Origin: DATKKX01 sp035542775
Lineage (GTDB): Bacteria; Planctomycetota; Phycisphaerae; UBA1845; UTPLA1
Assembly (NCBI GenBank): GCA_035542775.1
Contig: DATKKX010000409.1
Span: forward strand, 1 to 22,913
Reading direction: 5' to 3'
Length of the DNA stretch: 22,913 bases
Both the position numbers and the translations under genes were made by a program. Shown here piece after piece: positions 1 through 7,226 of this stretch; position 1 is the stretch's first letter, and each line of letters starts with the position of its first letter. A model generated the notes under the pieces. That model was not told the DNA's origin. It ran no database searches and was given only the letters and a program-made list of their open reading frames with translations.

Positions 1-42
1 AGATGCCGCCTGCCTATGCCTCGCTTGTCCGTCCGGCTTGGG

Positions 43-48
43 TATAAT
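43..48 (+). promoter_or_regulatory. Possible -10 box upstream of tRNA-Ser
   Basis: A perfect TATAAT hexamer lies about 100 bp before the tRNA gene, the first recognisable gene downstream. No convincing -35 hexamer is visible at the usual 16-18 bp spacing, so this is a sequence match only. It would imply a leader of roughly 95 nt that is trimmed from the tRNA precursor. Confidence 0.35.
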
Positions 49-150
49 GGGCGGACCCTTGCCGAAGTGTTCGGTTCGACATCCAGGGCCATCGCCCGAG
101 ACGCGTTGCTCCGCGCGACGCCTGAACGGGCTGTGCAGTTCGAACCGATT

Positions 151-239
151 GGAGAGGTGTCCGAGTGGCTGAAGGAGCCGCATTCGAAATGCGGTCTGCG
201 GGTAAAACTGCAGCGGGGGTTCGAATCCCTCCCTCTCCG
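151..239 (+). tRNA. tRNA-Ser (anticodon CGA)
   Basis: The sequence folds into a complete class II tRNA. The 7-bp acceptor stem pairs GGAGAGG (151-157) with CCTCTCC (232-238), and G239 is the discriminator base. The anticodon stem CCGCA/TGCGG (178-182, 190-194) encloses the loop TTCGAAA with anticodon CGA at 185-187, which reads the serine codon UCG. A long variable arm (around 195-213, with CTGC/GCAG pairing) is typical of tRNA-Ser, and the T-loop is TTCGAAT. CCA is not encoded. Serine identity follows from the anticodon and the long variable arm. Confidence 0.97.
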
Positions 240-417
240 TTCTTTGCTCGCGAGAAAACGGTAACCGCTGTTGACTCAGCGAGTTAGCGTTTCGAGAGAA
301 CCTCGGTTTGTGCACGGAGGTTCTCCGACATGCTTTCCTCTCCCTCGTTGCGTCGACGCCGTCGCGTCGGTCGCGTCACCGTTCACCAACGCAGCAAACG
401 CTTCTGGATCTACTACC

Positions 418-861
418 GACAACGTCCGCAAGCGGCTCATCAAAGCGCCCAAGCTCTACCTGAACGACACGGGGTTGCTTGCGTATTTGCTCGGCATCGA
501 CCAGGAGAACCTGGCAACCCCCGGCGGGCATGTTGGCGCCCTGCTGGAAGCCTTCGTCCACCAGGAGCTGCGGGAGCAAGTGACCTGGAGCCGCACGCAG
601 CCGGCGTTGTACTACTACCGTACCGGAGCGAATCGCGAAGTGGACTTCGTGCTGCAACGTCGCAGCGGACACGTCGTCGGTATCGAGGTGAAAGCGGCGG
701 TGAAGCTGAGAGCCGAGGACATGAAAGGCCTCACCGACCTGGCCGCAACGACCGGCAAACGTTTTCGCGCCGGCGTCGTGCTGTACCAAGGCTCGACGAT
801 CGTTCCGTTCGGCGACCGGCTGTGGGCCGTGCCACTGGCAGCCATGTTCGCTGGCCGATGA
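418..861 (+). pseudogene. DUF4143 C-terminal remnant of an AAA ATPase gene
   Basis: The open frame from about 418 to 861 encodes roughly 145 residues matching the C-terminal DUF4143 domain of a common family of AAA-type ATP-binding proteins: KRLIKAPKLYLNDTGLL at the start, then FVHQEL, YYYRTGANREVDFVL and GIEVKAA. The EVDFV...EVK pattern is the nuclease-like core of DUF4143. Full-length members are about 380-420 residues and begin with an ATPase domain carrying a Walker A motif. Here the frame upstream (271-417) is low-complexity sequence unlike the family, and no Walker A or B is present. The natural C-terminus and stop are intact, so this is best read as a 5'-truncated remnant. It lies about 180 bp after a tRNA gene, a common place for insertions and deletions. 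A short functional protein starting at 271 is possible but unlikely. Confidence 0.75.
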
Positions 862-1446
862 TCCAGTTAAGAACTTCAGCGGCTCTGCACTGGATTGCCC
901 TGCGAGTCCAACGGTGCCGTGAAGAGAATGCCAGCAGGCCGCGCGGGCATTCATGCCCAGGGACGGTCGACCTCGGGCGGACACCCCCGACAGCACCGAC
1001 CACGACTGTCGCCGCCTTCATCGAGAGACAGGATCCCGCCTTCGGCTGCCCCGACCGCTCCAGAGGGATCTTCAAAGGCCCCGTGGGCCCCCTTACCCCT
1101 ATGCAGATACAGTGCTGCGCCCCCGTGCATAGTCTGAGAACCTGGAAAAAGGAGGCAGAACGCGCCTGTCGGTCCAGATCTCCCGGCCCATACCATTCCC
1201 CCGGGCAGCAGTTGGTGCCGGCATTGTCGGCTTCCTGAGCAGGCATCGCCCCACAATGCTTGCCAGCGACTCGGCGGTGGAGACCCTTCCGCGCCCGCCG
1301 ATCAGCTCTGTTGTGTTTCTGTTAGCAATTGTCTCAGATTGGATTAAGTTCATTGGTATCCTGATTTGGCGCACCCATTTTGCCGAGAGAATGGACGATA
1401 TCGCTAGGGACTGCCGCGACGGTCTCGGCGAGGGCGAGGTATCGGC
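862..1446. other. Intergenic stretch without a recognised gene
   Basis: No recognisable gene, RNA or clear hairpin terminator is seen in these 585 bases. Open frames on both strands have compositions typical of shadow frames. One frame (1256-1468, plus) runs into the next gene and contains a short hydrophobic patch, but it has no good ribosome-binding site and no recognisable homology. Confidence 0.5.
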
Positions 1447-2622
1447 GTGCGAATCGCCTACGGCGTAAACGGATACGGCCGCGGTCACGCGATGCGCGTG
1501 GCCGCCGTGCTGCCGCGCCTCACGGAACACCATCAGGTCCGCGTCTTCGCGGGGGCGGATGCCTACGACGCATTGGCACCGCAGTATGAGGTGATCCGCA
1601 TCCCAAGCCTGCGCTATCACTACCGTCAGCCCGGAAAGCTCTCCTGGCTTCGTACGCTCCACCATAATGTGCCGATGGCTTTGGACTTGCTCTGGGGCGG
1701 CGGCGGTGTTGACATGGTCTGCGATTCGCTGCGGGAATTTGGCGCCGAACTGATCATCTCCGACAGCGAAGCCTACACGCTGCGGGCCGGCGGGCGCCTG
1801 GGCATTCCACGGATCAGCTTCGACAATTTCGGTCAGCTCGCTTACTGCCGGCTGCGGGCCCGCCGGCGCGACCGGCTCAAGCTCAAACTCAACGCCTGGG
1901 GCTATGTGCTGCTACTCGGCCATGCAGAGCGGGTCCTTCTCGCGAGCTTCTTCAACGCCCCGGCCAAAGGCCCCCATGTGCACTTTGTCGGTCCGGTGAT
2001 CCGGCGCGAGGTGATGGAGCACGAACCGACCTGCGGCGAGTATCTCCTAACCTACATCAGCAAGGAAGCGGAATACACCCCGCGCGTGGAGCAGGCCCTG
2101 CTGGAGGCCGGCTGCCCGGTGAGGTTGTACGGAACCTCGCGGCGGGGGCTCTACGGCCGCATCGAGTACAAGCCGCTGGCCAACCTGTCCTTCATCGAGG
2201 ACTTGGCCGGTTGCCGGGCCGTCTTCGGGACCACGGGCAACCAGTTGCTCAGCGAGGTCATCCACTTCCGCAAGCCGATGCTCTGCATGCCCATCGACTG
2301 CATGGAGCAGCGGATCAACGCCGACGAACTGAAGCGGCTCGGCGTGGCCGAGGTCGTTTCGCCGAAACACGTGACCGGCCGGGTGATCAGAGCCTTTTGG
2401 GCCCGCGAGGCCGGGCTGGCGGCAAACTACTCCGGCTGTACGGCCAACGGCTGCTCCGAAGCGGTGGAGCTGATCGAGCGGTTCGCGCGAGAGCTGGGCA
2501 ACGGGTCTGCCCTCAAGACTGTCGCGGCGGAAGGCGAACCCCGCCGCGGTGATCAGGAGTCGGTGTCGGCGAGCAGCGCCCGCGCGCTGAGTAAGGGCAT
2601 ACTGCGGAGCACTCACCCATGA
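1447..2622 (+). CDS. MJ1255/MurG-like glycosyltransferase
   Basis: This 391-residue protein resembles the two-Rossmann-fold glycosyltransferases of the MJ1255 / GT28-GT1 group, which transfer a sugar from a nucleotide sugar to a lipid or other acceptor at the cytoplasmic membrane face. The N-terminus has the typical GxGRGH motif (residues 8-14, YGVNGYGRGH), used by the family for acceptor or phosphate binding. A DSE motif (ISDSEAY) follows near residue 110. The C-terminal half has the donor-site pattern FIEDLAGCRAVFGTTGNQLLSE and KPMLCMP. The start is GTG, chosen because the family N-terminus begins there and a GAGG (1436-1439) lies 7 nt upstream. The last 35 residues look like an unconserved tail. 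Its stop overlaps the next start (ATGA), so the two are translationally coupled. The acceptor and sugar cannot be deduced. Confidence 0.85.
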   Translation: MRIAYGVNGYGRGHAMRVAAVLPRLTEHHQVRVFAGADAYDALAPQYEVIRIPSLRYHYRQPGKLSWLRTLHHNVPMALDLLWGGGGVDMVCDSLREFGAELIISDSEAYTLRAGGRLGIPRISFDNFGQLAYCRLRARRRDRLKLKLNAWGYVLLLGHAERVLLASFFNAPAKGPHVHFVGPVIRREVMEHEPTCGEYLLTYISKEAEYTPRVEQALLEAGCPVRLYGTSRRGLYGRIEYKPLANLSFIEDLAGCRAVFGTTGNQLLSEVIHFRKPMLCMPIDCMEQRINADELKRLGVAEVVSPKHVTGRVIRAFWAREAGLAANYSGCTANGCSEAVELIERFARELGNGSALKTVAAEGEPRRGDQESVSASSARALSKGILRSTHP

Positions 2623-3554
2623 TGGTCAGCACGCCGATGGAACAGTCGGTCCGCCCGGATCTCCCCAGCCTGTTCTTTCGCAGTGTCTGGATCTCGGATG
2701 TGCACCTCTGCTCGCGCGACTCCCAAGCTGAGATGGTGTACAGCTTCCTGTCACGGATCAAGTGCGACTACCTGTACTTGGTCGGCGACATCATCGACGT
2801 CTGGGCCCTGCGCAAGAAGTGGTGCTGGCCGGCCCAGTACAACGAGGTTGTGCACAAGCTGCTGAAGCGTTCCCGCAAGGGTGCCCGGGTCATCTTCGTG
2901 CCCGGCAACCACGACGACTTCTTCAGGCAGTTCGCGGGGCTCCGCTTCGGCGAGGTCAAGATCGAGCTGCGGACCATCCACAGAACCGCGGATGGGCGGC
3001 GGTTCCTGGTCACCCACGGGGATGAATTCGATGCCGCTGTGCACACACACCCCTGGATGGCTCATCTGGGCGACTGGACCTACCAGCAGCTGATCGTCGT
3101 GAACCGGCTGGTAAACTGGGTCCGGCGGGCGATGGGGCTGCCGTACTGGAGCCTGTCGGGGGCGATCAAGCGAAAGGTCAAGCAGGCGGTGAAGTACCTC
3201 AACAACTTCGAGACGCTTCTGTGCGAGGAGGCCAGGCGGCAGAAGGTCGACGGCGTGATTTGCGGCCACGTCCACGCCGCAGCGCTCCGCGACCTGGGGG
3301 GCGTGCTCTACTGTAACACCGGCGATTGGATCGAGACCTGCACCGCGCTGGTCGAGCACATGAATGGGCGGCTGGAGCTCATCTGGTGGCACGAGGAAAT
3401 GGACGCCCGCTGTGGCGATATGGCCGACCGGGTTTCCTATGCATCGGTCGAGGCGGACGAACCATGGAGCCACCGCCGAATCCCGCAACGGCACGGCGAG
3501 GAAGCGGAGAGCGAAGCCACGCTGTGGAATCTCCGCGGGAACCGGCACAACTGA
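2619..3554 (+). CDS. LpxH-like metallophosphoesterase (COG2908)
   Basis: This 311-residue calcineurin-like phosphoesterase belongs to the UDP-2,3-diacylglucosamine diphosphatase-like group. All metal-binding motifs are visible: SDVHL (D27, H29), GDIID (D57), GNHDD (N97, H98), THGDEFD (H133) and GHVH (H217, H219). True LpxH is about 240 residues and hydrolyses UDP-2,3-diacylglucosamine in lipid A synthesis. This protein has a longer helical middle part (residues 150-205) and a polar C-terminal tail of about 50 residues, as in the broader COG2908 group, so the LpxH reaction is not assured. Its ATG overlaps the stop of the glycosyltransferase by 4 bases, suggesting that the pair works on the same glycolipid or envelope pathway. 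A second ATG follows immediately at 2622. Confidence 0.88.
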   Translation: MMVSTPMEQSVRPDLPSLFFRSVWISDVHLCSRDSQAEMVYSFLSRIKCDYLYLVGDIIDVWALRKKWCWPAQYNEVVHKLLKRSRKGARVIFVPGNHDDFFRQFAGLRFGEVKIELRTIHRTADGRRFLVTHGDEFDAAVHTHPWMAHLGDWTYQQLIVVNRLVNWVRRAMGLPYWSLSGAIKRKVKQAVKYLNNFETLLCEEARRQKVDGVICGHVHAAALRDLGGVLYCNTGDWIETCTALVEHMNGRLELIWWHEEMDARCGDMADRVSYASVEADEPWSHRRIPQRHGEEAESEATLWNLRGNRHN

Positions 3555-3611
3555 TCGCTGGGGCAAGGCGCCACCTGCCCTGCCGTTGTTCGCCAAGACC
3601 AAACCAGCCGA

Positions 3612-3634
3612 GGTCCGCTCGCGCCGAGCGGATC
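3612..3634 (+). terminator. Hairpin after the phosphoesterase gene
   Basis: GGTCCGCTCG pairs with CGAGCGGATC around a 3-nt CGC loop; eight consecutive Watson-Crick pairs are extended by a G-T and a G-C pair. It lies about 60 nt after the stop codon at 3554. There is no T-tract, so terminator function is only suggested by position and strength. Confidence 0.4.
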
Positions 3635-3900
3635 CCTGAAAAAGTCCGCCGAGCACGAGCCGTCCTCCAAGACGTCAGGCTGAATACGGAGGATCTGTCC
3701 GCTCCTCCTACCAGCGTCGTCCCTTCCTCTTCGTTCCACGTTCCGACCTCTGCGTCCGGGTTCCGAGTTCATCTATCATAACTCATACTTCGTCCTTCTG
3801 TTCACTTCCAGCCGAACCCGCCCAACTAACGGTCCGCGCCCCCGCGCGGCCGCCTCCGAGCCCCTTCTCCGTTCATCTGTGCCAGTCCAGGCCGATTCGA

Positions 3901-3906
3901 TAGAAT
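3901..3906 (+). promoter_or_regulatory. -10 box for the yhhQ-like gene, likely leaderless
   Basis: TAGAAT ends 7 nt before the ATG at 3914, and no Shine-Dalgarno sequence lies between them. If it is used, transcription would start at or next to the start codon, giving a leaderless mRNA. The -35 region is weak. The same geometry recurs at three other genes in the window. Confidence 0.45.
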
Positions 3907-3913
3907 CCGACCG

Positions 3914-4633
3914 ATGCCGACCCACAATGAACTGCTGTTCCTCGCTCACGTCCTCGTCGGCGGCGCGCTGATCCTTGCCGCCGGACGGCGTGGGCAGGAC
4001 TGGCTCATCATTTTGATCGTCATCTGCACCATCCTTATGAACATCGCCGTCTTCAAGCAGATGACCGTCTTCGGCCTTGCGGTCACCGGCGGGAACGTCC
4101 TCTACGCGACCGTCTTTCTGGCCAACGATGTGCTCAACGAGCACTTCGGCCGGCAGGCCGCCCGGCGAGCGGTGGTGATGGGCTTCTGCGCCGGTCTTGC
4201 GGTCGTGATCCTGATGCAGATCGAGCTGTTCTACAAGCCGAACGAGTACGACGACTCGCAAGCACACTTTGACTACTTCTTCAGTGTCGTTGCCTACCCT
4301 CGCATCGTCACGGCCTCGATGGTCAGTTACCTTCTCTCCCAGCTGCTCGATGTGCAGCTCTACGACCTGATACGCCGGTGGACGGGCGTGCGGCGCTTGC
4401 TCTGGCTTCGCTGCAACGCCTCCACCTGGATATCGCAGGCCTTCGACACGGTCTTCTTCACCACCGCCGCGCTGACCGGCCCGCACTCAACCATCTCGAC
4501 CTGGCGGCAATGGCGCGACGCGGTGATCCTGGCCTACATCATGAAGATCGTCGTGGCCGTGCTGGACACGCCGTTCCTCTACCTGACAACCTGGCGAGGC
4601 CTGATCCCGCCGGGTTCGACGCGGGGACGATGA
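3914..4633 (+). CDS. yhhQ: YhhQ/QueT-type queuosine-precursor transporter
   Basis: This 239-residue polytopic membrane protein belongs to the VUT/DUF165 family (COG1738). Characterised members such as E. coli YhhQ import the 7-deazaguanine precursors preQ0 and preQ1 for queuosine tRNA modification. About six hydrophobic segments are visible. Family landmarks are GGNVLYATVFLANDVLNEHFG near residues 58-78, a central NASTWISQAFDTVFF (near 168-182, with the conserved N, S, Q and D that line the pocket) and a final segment ending DTPFLYLTTW. Its length is normal for the family. The start is set by the family N-terminus; there is no Shine-Dalgarno site, but a -10 box lies 7 nt upstream. No queuosine synthesis genes are adjacent, consistent with a salvage role. 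The next gene converges on it. Confidence 0.93.
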   Translation: MPTHNELLFLAHVLVGGALILAAGRRGQDWLIILIVICTILMNIAVFKQMTVFGLAVTGGNVLYATVFLANDVLNEHFGRQAARRAVVMGFCAGLAVVILMQIELFYKPNEYDDSQAHFDYFFSVVAYPRIVTASMVSYLLSQLLDVQLYDLIRRWTGVRRLLWLRCNASTWISQAFDTVFFTTAALTGPHSTISTWRQWRDAVILAYIMKIVVAVLDTPFLYLTTWRGLIPPGSTRGR

Positions 4634-4721
4634 AGTCATTGCCATCCTCCACGCAACTGACATGCGTACAACGGACATCGGCGACGCTGGCTGGCGGGTA
4701 GGCTGGTATCACGTCGTGCAA

Positions 4722-5438
4722 CTATTGGAGGTGTTTGCCGTTGCCGCCGTGTGGAACGGTAGGCTCTTGCACTTCCAGCACGATTGGCGCCCGTGGAGCG
4801 TGGATTCGGGCCTCGACCATCCCTGACAGAAGCTCCTCGGTGCGTACGATTATTGCGCCCTTGGCCTCCATCAAACGAAATGCGAAGTCGGCGTCGCCGC
4901 CGTCCCAGTGACCGCAGGCGTCGCTGATCACCACGGTGCGATACTGCCGCGTGAGAAGTGCGAGCACCGCTGCCTTTACGCAATGTTCAGCCAGCGAGCC
5001 GAACACGATGTAGCAACCGACGGACATTGCGTTGACCAATCGGTCGGCTTTCGGGTTGGAGAGAAAGTCAACCTTGCGCTTGGTGAAAATGAGTTGCTGG
5101 TAGCGGCGGAATGGACAAAGTGGCAGATCGAACGTGTTGTCGCTGTGGAGCATCATCCGCCGCGGCAGGAGCGTGAAGGGCAATTTCCTTTGACCGTTGC
5201 TCCGGTCGACGCAGTACGGCGGGAGACCGTCTACGACCTCGCCCGCCCGGTGGCTCTCCAGGCTCGACACCACCGGGACGCCCGCGAGCCGCGCCCAGTT
5301 CATCAGCTTGCGAATATTGGGCAGTACCCGGGCTCGGTTTGCGACTGGGACGGAGCCGTTGGGAAGCAGGAAATCACACTGCGTATTAATGTCCACCAGG
5401 ACACGATCGAGGGCATTGCCATGAGTCAAAACGCTCAT
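4722..5438 (-). CDS. Isochorismatase-family cysteine hydrolase
   Basis: This 238-residue protein has the alpha/beta fold pattern of the isochorismatase-like cysteine hydrolases, which hydrolyse amides or vinyl ethers (nicotinamide, N-carbamoyl compounds, isochorismate). The triad is recognisable: D16 in VDINTQCDFL, a lysine in FTKRKVDFLSN (K120 or K122), and the nucleophile C153 in GSLAEHCVKAA. The cysteine is preceded by AEH instead of the common TDxCV or TNxCV, and D16 is followed by INTQ instead of MQ or VQ, so the substrate cannot be assigned. The final 25 residues are an extra tail. A good Shine-Dalgarno (AGGAGA) lies about 7 nt before the ATG. It is monocistronic, converging on the transporter gene. 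Confidence 0.85.
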   Translation of the reverse strand: MSVLTHGNALDRVLVDINTQCDFLLPNGSVPVANRARVLPNIRKLMNWARLAGVPVVSSLESHRAGEVVDGLPPYCVDRSNGQRKLPFTLLPRRMMLHSDNTFDLPLCPFRRYQQLIFTKRKVDFLSNPKADRLVNAMSVGCYIVFGSLAEHCVKAAVLALLTRQYRTVVISDACGHWDGGDADFAFRLMEAKGAIIVRTEELLSGMVEARIHAPRAPIVLEVQEPTVPHGGNGKHLQ

Positions 5439-5679
5439 CTCCAGCTCTCCTCTTCATCGCACTGAGCAACCGCCGACCGCCAGAGGCCGACGACACAGAG
5501 AACAGGGCAAGGGCTGTGAGTTGAACTGCTGGATTCCGTCCGCCTGTGATAGAGCGCCCGCGCCTTTCCCCTGGGCACTACCAATATTACACGACGGCCG
5601 GCCGCATGATGAAAGCGTTCGTGTTAAGAGAGCAATAATCGTTAGGTAGGATAGTATTCGGTCGCTGTCTCTTGCGGCG

Positions 5680-5895
5680 GTCCAAGAGCACGTCGCCCCA
5701 AGGCCAATCCTCCGCAACCTCCGCGAGCGGGCGGCGCGCCTTGCTCAGAACCATCCGGTTTTCATGCAGCAGCTCGGCCAGAAGTCCGACTGCCATGGCG
5801 CATCAACAGGATGCCGCTCGAGCGTCGATCGTCCCGCGATCATCGCGCAGGGCCAGCAATAGAATCTCCTCGTACGAACGAAGTTCGGGTCGCAT
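5680..5895 (-). pseudogene. GPP34 (Golgi phosphoprotein 3-like) gene remnant
   Basis: Reading the minus strand from the ATG at 5895, the frame gives MRPELRSYEEILLLALRDD, then RGTID, an in-frame TGA (5803-5805), and AMAVGLLAELLHENR followed by RRPLAEV and GDVLLD. This matches the first third of the bacterial GPP34 domain, a family named for the lipid-binding Golgi protein GOLPH3 and usually about 210-230 residues in bacteria. The motifs EEILLLALRDD.GTI and LLAELL are the family's opening helices. Similarity stops near 5680, and the rest of the domain is absent before the next gene. One nonsense codon plus a large 3' truncation make this a decayed gene. The frame is the same on both sides of the TGA, so the nonsense change itself may be fairly recent. 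Confidence 0.65.
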
Positions 5896-5937
5896 CAAAT
5901 CCGTGGCGTTACTTCGCAGCTGCGCCCCCCCTACGCA

Positions 5938-6305
5938 ATGAAGCACATCCTGCGCTCAACACCCATTGGAACGGGCACCGAGTGTGACCAGCTGTTGAAC
6001 ACCCGCGACAACTCTGGGCTCGGGCTGGCCATTCGGCCGCCCACATGAGACGGAGCGGAAGGGTATGACGCTTCGTTTGCCGACCCCCGGGCAGTTGTCG
6101 ATCTCACCACAGATCTCATCGGCATCGGCGTCATTCTCTGGATCGCTCGACCAAGACAGGCTGGCCTACCCTACCGGCCGGCCCACGGCCGTAAGACCAC
6201 TTCCTTGCGAAGTCCCAGCCACGGCTTCACTCGCCGCACACATTCTCTTGATTTCGGCATACTCAGTTCATCACGAAAAACACACGTCCTGTTTGTCGGC
6301 AGGTA
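5938..6305 (+). other. Possible decayed frame of unknown origin
   Basis: A frame starting ATG at 5938 runs to a stop at about 6303 with one internal TGA at 6046-6048. The piece after the TGA contains the protein-like run FADPRAVVDLTTDLIG followed by a hydrophobic IGVILWI. No family could be recognised with confidence. The setting, between two clear gene remnants, makes a decayed gene plausible, but a chance open frame in GC-rich DNA is also possible. Confidence 0.25.
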
Positions 6306-6341
6306 ACACGACCTTTCTATCATGATCACATCGTGTGGACA

Positions 6342-6563
6342 CGAGGTGTCAACGGTGTTGTTGACCCGGAGGAGGTAAGCTACGTGTGGGGCAACATCCT
6401 TGCCAGTGGTCAGGCTTGAGGCCCCACGATGGATCACGGTGGGAACATGTTGAATGACTATCTCGGCGACCATCCGAACAAGGATCTGAGTTGCGACACG
6501 AACGGCGACCTCATCGCCAGCCCGGCGGACGTGGCTCTGGTTGCGGGCGCCGGCAATCCGTAA
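6342..6563 (+). pseudogene. Remnant of a secreted-protein tail with dockerin-like repeats
   Basis: In one frame the sequence encodes GVNGVVDPEEVSYVWGNIL, an in-frame TGA (6417-6419), then SCDTNGDLIASPADVALVAG and a stop at 6561. The two blocks correspond to the two EF-hand-like loops (DxNxDGxVxxxDv) of the dockerin-like C-terminal repeats common on planctomycete exported proteins. The intact gene at 7227 in this window ends with the same type of double repeat. The first loop has lost its leading Asp residues and the body of the protein is missing, so this is the decayed 3' end of a former exported-protein gene. Confidence 0.5.
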
Positions 6564-6712
6564 TCCTTCGCTACCTTGGAGGAGTGCGGCAGGGTGGGCT
6601 GCCGAGTCTGTTGAGCTGATGAGCTCCTCGGCAGCCTCTCTTCCGTCAAAACGGATTGGTACTGACTGAGTGGCACGCGTTTTCCAACGGCGGTGGGGAG
6701 AGATGCACCGCC

Positions 6713-6741
6713 CGAAGGCCCGCTCCTCCAGCGGGCCTTCG
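6713..6741. terminator. Strong 12-bp perfect hairpin, terminator-like
   Basis: CGAAGGCCCGCT (6713-6724) pairs perfectly with AGCGGGCCTTCG (6730-6741) around a 5-nt loop CCTCC. It lies about 150 bp beyond the dockerin-like remnant and probably terminated that former gene. There is no T-tract on either strand, so it could act in either direction or via a non-canonical mechanism. Confidence 0.6.
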
Positions 6742-6744
6742 TGG

Positions 6745-6855
6745 TGCGCCGAGCACATCCACTCGTCGGCGGACGCCAACGGCCAGAGTACCGTGCCCGA
6801 TCTGATCGCGGAAGTAGTCGCCACTGACAACTGCGGCGGGACGCAGGTCCTTTAG
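6745..6855 (+). pseudogene. HYR-like domain fragment
   Basis: One frame ending at a TAG (6853-6855) encodes a run containing SSADANGQSTVPDLIAEVV and ATDNCGG. This is the characteristic middle of HYR-type (Ig-like) repeats of large secreted bacterial proteins, normally of the form SADANGQATVPDLTxxVxATDNCGGV. Full repeats are about 80 residues and occur in tandem; here only about 35 residues survive, with no start site and no continuation. It is interpreted as debris of a large exported protein gene, possibly the same one that supplied the dockerin-like remnant just upstream, although their order (dockerin tail before HYR) then requires a rearrangement. Confidence 0.5.
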
Positions 6856-7226
6856 CGAAGTATTCGCGAGTTCTCCGGCAAGGTTTCGCGCCCCGATCAT
6901 ACGGTCTTAACACCTCTCCTGTAGGCTTCGCGCCATGATGTGACGGTCGCGGCTCGCTCGGCTGGCCGGAACATGCATCGCGTGAGTGCGAAATTCGTGG
7001 ACGCGCAACTGCTACGCGCCGTCCTGCTCTGGGTTTCGGGCACCGGCGCGCAGCGTTGCGCGACGACCATGGCGAATCCAGCGGGAGCGCGTGCGATGCT
7101 CGGCAGCGCACGATCGATCTTACGCGTCGGCGACACAAACGGAGATGAGCATAAGCGGCGTGGATTCCGTCGACTGGCTCGTGTGGGCCGGACGGAGCCC
7201 GGCCGCCTGCCTGAAAGGAGCACGAA
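6856..7226. other. Upstream region of the double phosphoesterase gene
   Basis: No gene is recognised. An open frame (6940-7230, plus) has no family resemblance and overlaps the start of the next gene. A single CTTAACA heptamer occurs at 6906-6912, resembling half of the Pho-box-like repeat described at 12943, but it has no partner at 11-bp spacing. Confidence 0.4.

Larger units (their letters stand above)
3555..3913. other. Intergenic stretch with one hairpin
   Basis: This region of about 360 bases has no recognisable gene. It contains a hairpin at 3612-3634 (listed separately), then a pyrimidine-rich tract around 3695-3830 on the plus strand. Just before the next gene is the short inverted repeat GATTC-GATA-GAATC (3894-3907), which overlaps a possible -10 box. 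No preQ1 riboswitch fold could be recognised upstream of the transporter gene. Confidence 0.5.

Noticed and set aside
16..264. 82-codon plus-strand open frame covering the tRNA region
   Set aside because: It reads straight through the tRNA-Ser gene and has no ribosome-binding site or family resemblance.
731..1246. 171-codon minus-strand frame next to the DUF4143 remnant
   Set aside because: No recognisable motif and partly antisense to the DUF4143 frame; typical of GC-rich shadow frames.
3826..3913. preQ1 riboswitch upstream of the queuosine-precursor transporter
   Set aside because: No recognisable preQ1-I, II or III core, and the -10 box directly before the ATG suggests there is no leader RNA.
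6906..6912. CTTAACA heptamer as a Pho box for the double phosphoesterase gene
   Set aside because: Only a single half-site; the sequence 11 bp further does not repeat it and the site is over 300 bp from the start codon.
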